Assembly: GCA_028023455.1 (NCBI GenBank)
Contig: JAQFVV010012422.1
Span: 7,989,210-8,053,209, forward strand
Direction: 5' to 3'
Source of the DNA: Epiperipatus broadwayi
Taxonomy: Eukaryota; Onychophora; Udeonychophora; Euonychophora; Peripatidae
DNA: 64,000 nucleotides
Positions 1 through 10,945 of this stretch are shown piece by piece. Positions within the stretch are counted from its first letter, which is position 1; every line of letters begins with the position of its first letter. A program made the translations under genes and the position numbers. The notes beneath the pieces were generated by a model. The model did no database searches and was not told where the DNA came from. It saw only the letters and a list, made by a program, of their open reading frames with translations.

Positions 1-403
1 CAGTGCAATCCAGAATAATCAATGAATTACTAAAGGCTTGTACATAAAATCCCTATCTAGTGCCTACTCATCCAATATCCCCGGACTAGTTTCTGGCTTG
101 TGGCCTTCATCAGTGAGAAGCCTTGGATCTGAGAGCATTGCACCTATATCTTAGGATATAATGTAACCCTCCAGCAGCCACCTTTTATCTCTACTTCCAA
201 GGCTCTTCACTGACAAAGGCCACAAACCAGAAACTAGTCTGGGGATATTGGATGAGTAGGCACTGATAGGGATTTTATGCACAAGCCTTTTGTAATTCAT
301 TGATTACTCTGGCTTGCATTGAGTGGCACTACTGTATGGAGAGTTTTGCCTGTTTTGATAACAGTTATGAGCAAGCATAAGAAATAGTGATTGTGTGATA
401 AAC
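1..403. mobile_element. Family A foldback element, cut by the window edge
   Basis: The left part (1 to about 190) reappears inverted at about 190-403, so the sequence can fold into a hairpin of nearly 200-bp arms with an asymmetric loop around 130-195. The left arm carries a hammerhead-like motif on the minus strand at 70-128 with an intact core (CTGATGA and GAAAC). The right arm carries the same motif on the plus strand at 195-253, but the core reads CTGACAA, which should be inactive. The right end resembles the terminal segment of other family A copies. The left flank lies outside the window, so no duplication can be tested. Confidence 0.8.
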
Positions 404-879
404 AGAAATTCTGATTCTAATATTTTTTTTTCAAAATAAGTTCTTTTTCCCCCTTCATTTTTTCATGCAGTTATGTATAAAGTAGTGAAAGTTCTTAGAT
501 TTGAAAAAATAATAGTAGTGAACAGATTTACTATATTTTTCAGTTTATCATACAGTTAAAACATACATGTTTTTAGTTGTTTTGGAACTGGGATTTGGAG
601 TGAAAGTTTGACTTGAAAATTCATTGTATATTTGGACAACTTCATTAAAAGAACTTCCTGCTCTCTGACAAATGTGAAAGAACCTGTAAGTTGGGATTCA
701 AAATGGCCTACCTCACAAAATCTGGGTTCACCATAATGATTGGTGGATTGTTAATTTAAGAGGTACCAGTAATAGTAATATTATAGCAGAATTAATAATG
801 GTATTTCTTTTCTTTTAAGTAAAGGTATATAAATTTTTTACCAAAATAATTATAACTCATCTACAGTGAACATTGGATT
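404..879. other. AT-rich stretch, nothing recognised
   Basis: No coding signal, repeat family or RNA gene is recognised here. Confidence 0.4.
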
Positions 880-2570
880 TTAACCAATCAAAGGACAAAT
901 TTGATTTAAAACTGATTTTCATACAGTGGATAATATCCAAGTATTGAGAAAAGTTATAGAAAAGACCAATGAATATAAGTTTCCATTATGCTTTAGATTT
1001 GTAGATTATGAAAAGGCATTTGATTCTATAAGCATTTATTCAAATGATTAAAGCATTGGATCATCAAGATATAGATCCAAGATATTCACATATTCTGAAG
1101 AATATATAAAAATGCAATAGCAACAATAGATTATATAACGATACTAAAAAAAAATTAACATTAAGAAGGGTATATGACAGGGTGACTCCATATCTTCAAA
1201 CCTTTTATTGCAGTTTTGTGAGAAGTATTTTATGAATTAAAATCGGAAGCTAAAGGAATAAAAGTAAATGGAGAATATTTAAGTCACCTAGATTTTCCAG
1301 ATGGTGTAATTATTTTTTCAAATAATGCTGTAGAGTTTCAGGAAATGTTGCCAGAGTTATCAGATGAAAATAAAAAAGTAGGGTTAAAAATAAATGTTAA
1401 AAAGACTAAAGTAATGTTCAATGCACTTTCTCAAAGTAGGCAAATAAAGATATATAACAATGATCTAGAATAAGGTAAGAACTACAAATATCTTGGTCAG
1501 ATTATTATAATGGATAAAATTAATCATAGAATTAAACTTGATTTGAATGTTTTTGGTAGAAATAACTTAACATTAAAAAGAAATATGCCTATGATGTGTA
1601 TGTGTCAAACAAATGAGAAATTTAGATAGATTTGCGTAAGTTAAGTTTAATTTCCAGCAAAATTCAATTGCATACATAACATACATAAAGTTGGGTATCA
1701 TAGATTTTCCCATTACGGCCACTGTAGTCTCTAATTTTTTATTACCCCAATTCTCCCTCTACATCCCACTTATATACCTGACTTCTGGAGTTCAAACAAA
1801 ACATCTCTCATTCCATAAATACCTCACCTTATATGGTCTGCTGAGCCCTTCACTAGTCCCTATGGGTTTTGATTAATCCCCAATTTCACCTTATAAGGCA
1901 AGGTATTTTGGTGATAAATTTTACTTAAACCTTGACACTATATATGGTTATTTTCTACATGATATCTTACATTAAATAATTCCAATATTATTTAGTTATA
2001 CACTTTCTAATATTATTTAGTCCCCCTAATTTTACAATACTATTTACATAATAAATTTCAAACAATCCTAAACTAACTTGTCCGTGATACCACAGCCTAT
2101 GTGTTTAAAAAGGAAGGTTATTAATAAATGTGGGTACCACTTCTTACTTATGGATATGAGATTTGGACACTTAACAGAAGAGCAATTCAGAGACTTCAGA
2201 CCATTCAACAAATTATGGAGAGATGTATGCTAGAAATAATAATAAGAGTTCAAAAATGAAATTTATGAATAAGAAAACAAACAGGTGTTACTGATATCAT
2301 TGAAAAAATTAAAAGATTGAAGTGAAGTTGGGCTGGATATATTTCTAGAAGAGATGATAATAGATGGACAGTTGAAATCTTAAAGTGGATTCCAAGGGAT
2401 TGTGAAATACCTAGAAAGAGACTACATGTGAGATGAATGGATGAAATAAGGAAGGATGGTAGGGTGATGTGGAGAAGAAGAACTAGAGATATGAGAAGAT
2501 TGAACCTTTAGAAACCTTCATCCTGCAGTGGATCAATAGTGGTTGAAAGTAGTGATGATGATATGGAATG
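880..2570 (+). pseudogene. Decayed RTE-like LINE reverse transcriptase, interrupted
   Basis: Broken plus-strand reading frames recall the reverse transcriptase and C-terminal part of an RTE-type LINE. Near 1003 a frame reads DYEKAFDSI, a polymerase motif. At about 1255-1480 it reads through a decayed active-site region (DFPDGVIIFS, where FADD would be expected), then VGLKINVKKTKVMFNA and YKYLGQII. At 2110-2560 the frame continues with TYGYEIWTL, a stretch like GVTDIIEKIKRLK, and a W-rich tail. Many stops and frameshifts exclude function. About 470 bases at roughly 1640-2105 fit no part of the element and are richer in C, so they look like a later insertion. A second copy of the family lies at 34330-35290. 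Confidence 0.75.
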
Positions 2571-4058
2571 TATGAACTTGGTTATTGCAAGAAAAACATT
2601 ATTTGCATTTAGAAATTTTGTGAATGTGAAAGATTGATTTACTGTCTTTGGTAAATCTTGCCTTCTCAAGGATGAACGTTTAATTAAACCAGTAAATGGC
2701 TAAAAGTCTTTTTTTTTTTTGGAAAAGGAGATTATCAAATTAGGAGATTATAATCTTAGATTTATTACTGAGATATCTTCTGTTTTTGAATTCCTAGATA
2801 TATAAAAAAGCAATGATGTTTAAAAAAATTGACATGATCATTTTATCCCTAATTATACTTAATTTTAGTTTCTTTCTTTTTAATTAAAGTCATTATTCCA
2901 TGATGGATAGTATTTTTTCATCATTATCAATAAAAGACAACATTTTTTCTTTTAGAGATATTAATGGAAACATGGAATCGACACGCTGAACTCAAATGGT
3001 CTATTTATTACTGAGTTTTTGCATAAAATAGCAATTAACAATCAAAAGCGTTTTGCTTATATATACATGCTGCATTCAGACTTGAAACACTATCTTATGG
3101 AATGTCTATAGTTAAGACTCCGAATGTAAAAAATTCACACGATAGATGCTGATTATTAAACATTATATATTGATATATATTCTCCAAGAATAAAATTATA
3201 GTTGTATTAAAAATAGATCCTACGTCTTAAGTAATGGTAATTTACACAACGAACTTTTGTGCAAGTAATCAGGAAGAGGGATCACTTAATCTCGCCCGAA
3301 AGAATCTATAATGATACATGGAAGCTTGTGGTGTTGCCAGAATAGTTTTTGCTTCAGTGATGGGTGCTTCCTTCACGGTCTGTCTAAAAGTCACTATACA
3401 TAAGCCCCTAAGTCGGCTCTGGCCATGGTTAGGTGTGCCCATTTTGGGCGATTGATAGCCAAAGGATTAGCCCTCCTATAATGGTTGGAAGGCTGGAGAA
3501 TGCGTATTGTTTTCCTGCTCATGTTTTGTCAAGTAAAGATGCCGAACTCTCAATTTTAGAAAAAGGACAAGACTGTTGAAAAGAGTGTGTGTTGCTCATC
3601 ATAATTCAAGACAATTTGTTTAACTTTTCACGTTGTATTTGCTCTACTATTTATTCCTTGTATTCATAGGCAATAAAGTCACTTCTGAAAATAAATAAAT
3701 TTTAGCATCTGTTAAACATTAAAATTATCGGTTAAGTTTTTCAAATAATCATATTACTAATTCAAAATTTTTTCTTAAGAAATATGTTTGTATATCTAGT
3801 ATGCCTGTCCTATGATAATTGTCGAATTATAACGAATTAATTAATAACAATCTCAGCTTGAAAAATAAGAAATTGAATGTTGTCTTCATAAACAGTGAAG
3901 GAATTTAGAGAATTTAATTTAATGATTGACAATATATACATAAATGATCGATGGATTAAATCTGTCAATTCATTTGTTGATGACGTCAGAAGAAATCTTT
4001 TTCCTATGCATTGAAGATAATATAGGCCTTGAATACTCACAGAGGTAAAACACACATG
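2571..4058. other. Unrecognised AT-rich stretch
   Basis: No gene or named repeat is seen. A patch at about 3270-3520 has more G and C than its surroundings, but no frame in it resembles a known protein. Confidence 0.35.
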
Positions 4059-4110
4059 GAGGCAAAACTCTCCATACAGTAGCAACACTCAGTGCAAGTC
4101 AGAGTACTGA
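4059..4110 (+). repeat. Family A terminal fragment
   Basis: About 50 bases match the family A segment around GGCAAAACTCTCCATACAGT and the following CACTCAGTGCAAG. The ribozyme-like part is absent. Confidence 0.7.
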
Positions 4111-4690
4111 TAGAACAATTCTAATGTGGAGTATATTATTTTTCTTGAAATTATGATGCTTTAAGTAAATAAAGGAATATTTTACTAATATAAAAAATGC
4201 TAATGATTTTATTGCTAGCGAATTCATAAGAAGTTCGCGCTAGAATCGATTCCTAACTTCCTGATTCCAAGACCGGAACCGATGCTGCTGCCACCTGATT
4301 TCAAGTTGAATGTTCTGCCAACTGCACCAAACCATGTAAGGTTTTTCTCACATTAAATAATCATCAAACAACAATTTTGGGGAATCTTAAAAATGAAAAG
4401 ATTTCAAGTTCTGAGTGGTGGAAAATTAAAAATGTAATGCTATTATGTTAGCTTTAAACTATCAGAAATTTTTATGAAATTGTACAAAGTTATGCTATAT
4501 GGTCTTAAAGACATTTCTATTTTTTTTTTCAGTCTATAAAAATAATGAGATTGAAAATATCGCAACAATTATCATGAAATGTCATTATTATCCATTCTAT
4601 CAAAATCATTTTAAAAGACTTTCTTGAATCATAAAGAAATGGTTTCTAAAAATTTGGGATGGTTTTAAAAGATCAAAGAAATATTGTAAA

Positions 4691-4803
4691 TATCGTTTTT
4701 TTTTTCATGTGTCAAAGCATCGGCCGGGAAGCGAACCCACGCACTCGGGACAACTGCTTGTAAGGCAGCTGTGCTGACCATTCGCCACCAACGTTTGACT
4801 GTT
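4691..4803 (-). repeat. tRNA-derived SINE, minus strand
   Basis: Read on the minus strand, this has a tRNA-like head with a B-box-like GGTTCGCTTCC, an anticodon-arm-like stem GCTGC/GCAGT around the loop CTTACAA, and a tail TTTGACACATG followed by a run of A. The head and tail match the copy at 25238-25345. An extra segment between the anticodon arm and the T arm, and a changed anticodon loop, show it is not a working tRNA. The A-run at the 3' end fits retrotransposition by a LINE enzyme. Confidence 0.75.
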
Positions 4804-4969
4804 TTTTTTTTTTGCCAGACAAATGCAAAAAAGAAAACACGACTTATAAAAAAAGGTACGGTTAATATATAGATTTTATAGACTTGTTCAAGGCAGTTTT
4901 CTTAGTTAATCAAATGTTAGAAAATGGCTATCTATCTAGGGGAGTTTATTCATATCATATATCTTTTAC

Positions 4970-5065
4970 CTAGTGATGTAACAGAAAGCTTTAGTACTGC
5001 TGATGAAAAATCTGAACAATTTGAAGTAAAAACTGGTGTTAAAAGAGTTATGAACCATTCTATTT
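4970..5065 (+). pseudogene. Short LINE reverse transcriptase fragment
   Basis: One frame reads KSEQFEVKTGVKR, which resembles the segment just before the conserved QG of LINE reverse transcriptases. The similar wording at 45990-46050 (KSETFKIKPDVKQG) suggests the same LINE family. Only about 30 residues are left. Confidence 0.4.
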
Positions 5066-5104
5066 TTATTGAAATACTCTTATAATGTATCTACTTAACT
5101 TAGA

Positions 5105-5305
5105 TGTAGTTAAAGGGATTTTGCATCCAGACTTTTGAGCTCTCTACAGTCATTCACTCTATCTAATATATTGGAGACCATTTTCCAATGTATTGGAGAT
5201 ATATCTTTTTCACATGTATGTGGTCATGTGTATTAATTATATTGGATAGAATGGATGATTGTAGGAAGCTTGAAAATCTGGGTTCAAATTCCTTTTAATC
5301 ATTCT
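5105..5305. mobile_element. Family C foldback fragment without ribozyme
   Basis: The right half (about 5205-5300) matches the family C tail: CACATGTATGTGGTCATGTG, then a GGTTCAAATTCC B-box-like stretch. The left half is a partial inverted copy ending in the same segment, so the fragment can fold on itself with its centre near 5190. The hammerhead-like part is missing. Confidence 0.6.
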
Positions 5306-5380
5306 ATTTTTTAATATATTACAAAACTTCCTTCCCACATTATTTTAGTCAATGATTAATCTTGATCAATAGAATATCAG

Positions 5381-5447
5381 CAATCTGTTTTCAAAGTAGC
5401 ACTCAGATAATAAATGGAAATCTGAGTGCTGCTTTGTTAACAGATTG
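5381..5447. repeat. 67-bp inverted repeat
   Basis: CAATCTG through CACTCAGA is mirrored by TCTGAGTG through CAGATTG around a loop of about 15 bases. It is an isolated hairpin. No family is recognised. Confidence 0.6.
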
Positions 5448-5559
5448 AAAGAATTCAGTTGTTTAAAGTTGACTGGAGGTAATGTGATAAGCAATACTAT
5501 ATGTACTTATGGTATATAAAAAAATTTGTAATCTCTTAACATATATATGTAAACAGCAA

Positions 5560-5625
5560 ATGATTCCCAATAAGCATTTCTGTCAGAACTAGCCTTCATC
5601 AATTGGTTCAGAACTTTCCCCTCAC
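5560..5625 (-). repeat. Degraded family C ribozyme region
   Basis: On the minus strand the order CCAA, TTGATGA, a stem-loop-like stretch, GAAATGC, then TTGG follows the family C hammerhead arrangement. The first core base is T where C is required, so this copy is expected to be inactive. Similarity to other family C copies outside this patch is weak. Confidence 0.4.
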
Positions 5626-5639
5626 ATATCTTTATTATA

Positions 5640-6293
5640 ATAGGTTAATACATATCAATAGCAAATTATTGCAAGTCATATTAGAAGGTACAGAATAATG
5701 CACTTATTTTGATGACATGGATAAATAAAAATTAATTACTAATTTATTAACTATAAATAATTACTTAATTTTTAGTCCTCATTCAATTAAAAATTCATAT
5801 ATGAATTATAGAATCCCAGTGTTTATTCCAGATGACATATCAAAATGAGTGCTTTAATGCAATGTTGCACTGTAAACTGAATTGTAGTATTTTACTGCTG
5901 TGTAGCAATGATCTTTGGGATAATTTAGAGATAAATAAACAAATAACCACATGATTAGCTCATGAGATCATGTGATAGTCAAACAATGGAATAGCAGACT
6001 GAACAGTTTAAAATTTCATCCACAGAGCTTGAACAAGTTTTTTTTCTTCACATTCTCAGCTGAGAATCGATTATTGGAACCTCCAACTTTGAGAACCAGT
6101 GCATTAAAACTCACAAGTACTTTGTAGATGATTTCATGAAGCAAGCTTCAAGATGTGAAACAGATTTAATGATGGAGCTTTTAATTAAAATAAATATAAA
6201 ATAAGAACTTTATTTTTATGGTTTTGAGACTGATAATATTCTGATGATTGAGTTGTTCTAAGCTTTTAATAAATGAGACTTTCAGTTCTTAAT
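5640..6293. other. Unrecognised AT-rich stretch
   Basis: Nothing supported by sequence is seen here. Confidence 0.35.
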
Positions 6294-6301
6294 GTTTTGA
6301 G

Positions 6302-6517
6302 GGTACTTTAGTATTAACTATGCTATGACGTACTACCCTACCGGCATACTATTCTAATCTTGCGATCTTCAAGATGACTTCTCCACATGATCTGTGGGCA
6401 AACTTTATTGATTAAGTTTGTTCACAAATCATTTGGAGACATTATCTTAAAGATCGTAAGATTAGAATAGTATGCTTTCGGTGTAGTATGTCATAGCATA
6501 GTTAATACCAAAGTACC
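6302..6517. mobile_element. MITE-like hairpin with 7-8 bp target duplication
   Basis: A 216-bp element starts GGTACTTTAGTATTAAC and ends with the near-perfect inverse of this (one mismatch). The inverted match continues through about 70 bases of each arm and more weakly to the centre. GTTTTGAG (6294-6301) precedes it and ATTTTGAG (6518-6525) follows, a target-site duplication matching at 7 of 8 bases. This fits a non-autonomous DNA transposon. The 8-bp duplication would suit hAT, but the ends do not match the hAT relic at 20889-21361. Confidence 0.75.
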
Positions 6518-7215
6518 ATTTTGAGTGTAAGACTTTGGTTTAGTAAATTCATAAAATTCAAGTGTTATATTTATCAATAATGGCAACAACAAAAATGATT
6601 CAGAAACTTTTAGCCTGAAAGGCTGCAATTGACCATCAATTTAATTTTAAAACATATAGATAACTTATTAGATCATCAGGAAGACTGGGATAATGTTGTA
6701 CACAGGCTCCAATATTTGTATTTAATAAGAATAAGTTGTTGTTTTTTTGGTGGATAAAACAACTTCGGCTATATTAGTTGTATCTAATTATTCTGCCAAA
6801 TTTACTGTATGAAAGTAAGATATAATCTCAATAATAATGATCACATGACTTTATTGCTTTAAGAAGTTTGAGTGTCAGAAGTGGAATCTTTTAGTATAGT
6901 GGTTGTGTTTGACTCTGGGGTCTAAAATATGACTTATAACGACATAACATAAAAAAACATGAAATTTTTTATTAAAACATGTTTACTAATAATCTGAATA
7001 AAGGTAAATAAGCAGTAAATTTATTATCGTGATTATTATATGATCATATCATCATCATCCTGCATGGTTTGCTGAAATGGTTGAGTAGTAAACTCTGGAG
7101 CTCAAGGTTACAGTAGACAGACCAGCACTGACACTTCCTGTGCTCAAAGTTCTTATGAGCTTCTGACAATAAACCATTTGTTTACATTATTATTTACATT
7201 GTCAATAGATTGAAT

Positions 7216-7413
7216 CTGAACCACTAAACATCACATGATCACCATTCTTTATGCTTACACAAGCTCACTGATGAAAGCCACAAGTTAGAAACTGGTCTGG
7301 AGATATTGGATGAGCAGCACTAGATAGGAATTTTATGCAAAAACCTTCTTGCATCCATTGATTACTATGGCTTGCAATGGTGGCACTACTGTATGGAGAG
7401 TTTAGCTTCTGTG
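7216..7413 (+). mobile_element. Family A element, short form with duplication
   Basis: It is flanked by GATTGAAT at 7208-7215 and 7414-7421. It begins with the family A terminal segment (ACCACTAAACATCACATGAT, from 7220) and jumps at about 7265 into the opposite-orientation arm. The hammerhead-like motif is on the plus strand: CTGATGA at 7268-7274, GAAAC at 7288-7292 and GGTC at 7294-7297. The upstream half of stem I was lost at the junction. Stem II has A-U at a position where most copies have G-C. Confidence 0.8.
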
Positions 7414-7421
7414 GATTGAAT

Positions 7422-10310
7422 ATGAGAACAAACTTTTTTAAAAAATAGAAGACTTTTTGAAAATAAGTTTTAAGCATGTTTTTTTGGGGGAAGGAGTAGA
7501 CCCCATTTACTTAAAAATTATATCAAAGACTTTTTAAAGAATATACAACATTGATTGCTTTTATTGGGAAGTTATGTCAGAGGATAAAATATAATGGGGG
7601 AACTACAAAATATTAGGCAAGATGTTTCAGAAATAAAATTTACTAGAAAAGAAGTCAGAAGTCTGTATCATAAAAAGTCAAATGGACAGGGCAAATAACC
7701 ATCATGTGATATGCATCTGTTTGATTGATTGACTCGAATATTCATTTTCATCTTTAAATTACTGTTATTTGTCTTTCACTTTATTATTATTATTTCTGAG
7801 ATTAGGGCAGTAACAAGTAATGATCTCGAGAGATTTTTTTTCCAAAAAATTTTGCATTTTTGTTATCTTTTTTCTATCAAAAATCAATTGCATAGTTCTA
7901 AATATACATTAAAACTGTACAAATAACATGGAAATCCTCAAATACTACTTTATTCCTTTAGTTCCAAGCATGTTTTAATGCAGTATAAAGTGACAGACCC
8001 TAGAGCTCAAATTTTATGGAACATGACACACTCCGTCATTTCTGCAAACTTCCTATAAATTAGAGAGCAACAAACCATTCGATTATTAAGATTCATGTAA
8101 AACGTCTTTTCGTTATTTATTGTCAAGCATATTATGGGATAGTGATTAATATATCTACTTGCCTTGATATTGATTTTAAATCTAGATGAAGCTTGAAATT
8201 TTTTTATGTAGCTAAAGATTTTTAAGGTAAATTTAGGACTTTTTTTGTTAAACCAATTTAGCTAGTTATTCAATACCGTGAGTAAATAGATAATCATGCT
8301 ATTTTTAGATAAAGGGTAATAGTTCCCAAAGTAAACTGGGATGGACAAATAAGTGGTGATGCAGAGATGTGCCCCAGAACTGCAAGCTCGTTTAACTTTA
8401 TCTTTTACTTAAAAAGTCAAACCAGTGACTTCAACTTAACCAATCAGATACTACTGATAATTTCTTAGCTTAATGAACCTAGAATGCTTTTGAGTGTATT
8501 TTGCTGATACAAATTATGAGTTATGTCATGAAAGCCATTATTAATACAGGAAAATTACTTCTATTAGTATCAATTTGGGATTCTGGCTTATCAAGCCGTT
8601 ATGAACTCAGCGGCAAGCTGATGAATGAAAGTTTAATTTTTAAAAATCGCAACACATTGCAAATAGCGAAGAAAATATTTGTAAAGATGTTTTCCTTTTT
8701 CTTCCAGAGTTATGCAATTTACATAAAGATATCAACATTAAATTAATTCATTAAAGTGTCTTTTTTAAAAATTTATAAAAGAATTAAAATTAAAATCAAT
8801 ATTTATATACAGTATTTATAAACGGTCAAGTATAACAACATTCTCTTACAGAAAAGAATTGAGTTAAAGTAACCTTGAAAAGAAAATATTAAGTATGTAA
8901 TTATGTCATAATAAATTATAACCTAAGGAAATAAAATTTATAAATAATTTAATTTCGAATTTTTATAATACTTCATTTTGATCGATGATGCCAGCACGTG
9001 ATATAGGTAAACTTTTACTATTGTTTTCTATGAAATTTTAATTAATTAATTACCTGGTATGCAGACATTTCTTTCATTATTGCAGCTAAAAAATAAACTT
9101 GAGCCAATGACTTAAATTTAAACAAGTAGATTCTATATATATATTATGTAATTATGTAGGTAGATTCGGTATTTGCTATGAGATTTGAAACCTCCCCTCC
9201 CCCAAATGAATCTTGAATTTTTTTTTAGCTACAAACAGGATTAGAATGTTTTTTTTTTTCAGATAGAAGAAACATAATTAGCCTAACTAACAGTGATCCA
9301 ACAATTTATATCAAATCAGTGGCAGCCCATGAGACATCATAATGGTGGGGCTGCAGTAATGACAGTAAAAATAATTAATGTGGATTGCAGTCCAAACTGA
9401 CGATCGAAAATGTAAATAAAAATGATCTGTATCTTCAAAGTAAGTAGTCATGTAGAAAAAGATTATGAACACTTATTTTACTATGAAAGTGCTGTTGTAT
9501 CATTGAACTGAAGTAACTTTTGCCCATGTCAGCAAATCAAAAGAAAACAAAAATAGCATTAATATATACATGAGGAAAATTACCAGAAGCAGATTATGAA
9601 TTTTTTTTTTACCCTATACTGAGAAAATAAAAATGAATGGATCTTTGTGCTGCAATATCCTTTGCCCATCATGCAGAGAGTACAAACAAAAGAGAGTGTA
9701 TCTAAGTGAACCAAAAATCACTACAAGGTTGCAGATACTTATTTGCCTATTTACTTAGATAGTGTTTGGGCTGTGGTAACTGTTGGCTTGAAGTGACAAA
9801 AGATAGAACACATATTAAACAAAATACATCAATACAACAACCAAGGTTTGTATTCTATTTGTCCATTTGGGTAAGACATATGTAGGAATTTAATTAATAT
9901 CCAAATTTAAGAGCAATAATAATTAAACAAAAGCATTCATTTTACACTGGGGTGGCTGCAGTCTTGTAGCCCCTATGGATGGTTCATTACTGTATCAAAC
10001 TATTATTAACTGAAAATTATCAGGCTGAGGTTAGACTGGTTGGCTACATGAGTATAGATATGCCTAGTGTAAAACTTAAAAAATCTGATTATAATATGAT
10101 TTATTAATAGGGAGATATCATACTCCTGCAAGGTCTGAGTTATTTGCCTTATTAACAAAAATACATCACTGCTCATTTTAACAGAGCTTCTAATTTTATC
10201 AGTGAATGAACATATTTATAAATATAATAGAACCATAATATCTGATATATTTTATTCCAAGCTTGCAAGCCTTGATAACAATATAACAATTGTGTGTGTA
10301 TTATAATTTT
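7422..10310. other. 2.9-kb AT-rich stretch, nothing recognised
   Basis: No convincing coding frame, repeat family or RNA gene is seen. Short open frames here have low-complexity translations and no start context or homology that I recognise. Confidence 0.35.
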
Positions 10311-10315
10311 AACAC

Positions 10316-10945
10316 AAACACATGCACATACATATATATTAGAAGGGATTCAAACTCAGACTTTTAAGCAACCCTTCAGCTATTTACTCCATCTTATACA
10401 TGACTACATGTATGTGAAAAAGTTAATCTCCAATATACATATTTTGTGCTGAACCAGCACTCATCAGATGGCCCAGATTATTTCCCACACATACATAATC
10501 AGTACTGAGTTTATATTAAGATAGAAGATCTTCAAACTCTAATGGATAGGCTTCAATCTTCTCCATCTCCAATTCTTCAGACATCTGATAATGGAACACT
10601 CAAAGCCTTGTTGATGCCAATATTATTAATGTACCTATTTTAATCGTTCCATCATCAGATTTTCAATGATGTGGATAGCTGAAGAGTTGGAGGGAGGAGA
10701 AGATTGAGGCCTGTCGATTAGGGTTTGAAGATTTTTTCTCGCTATCAATTGAGCATTGATTATAATGTGTGTGGAAGATGATGATCTAGAACAACTGATG
10801 AGTGCTGTTTTAACATGAAATGCATATATCGGATATCATTTATCTTTTTCACTTGTATGTGACCATGTGTATCAATAGTATAAAATGGAATGGATATCTG
10901 TAGAGAGCTTGAAAGTCTGAGTTCAAATCTCTTCTAATTACATTA
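10316..10945. mobile_element. Family C foldback element
   Basis: The left arm (about 10340-10620) is mirrored by the right arm (about 10660-10945), with the centre near 10640. Each outer end carries the family C tail, with B-box-like GTTCAAATC in the right arm. Hammerhead-like motifs lie in opposite orientation: minus strand at about 10430-10480 with its GAAA changed, and plus strand at about 10781-10840 with CTGATGA at 10795-10801 and GAAA at 10817-10820. I found no clear flanking duplication. Confidence 0.75.
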
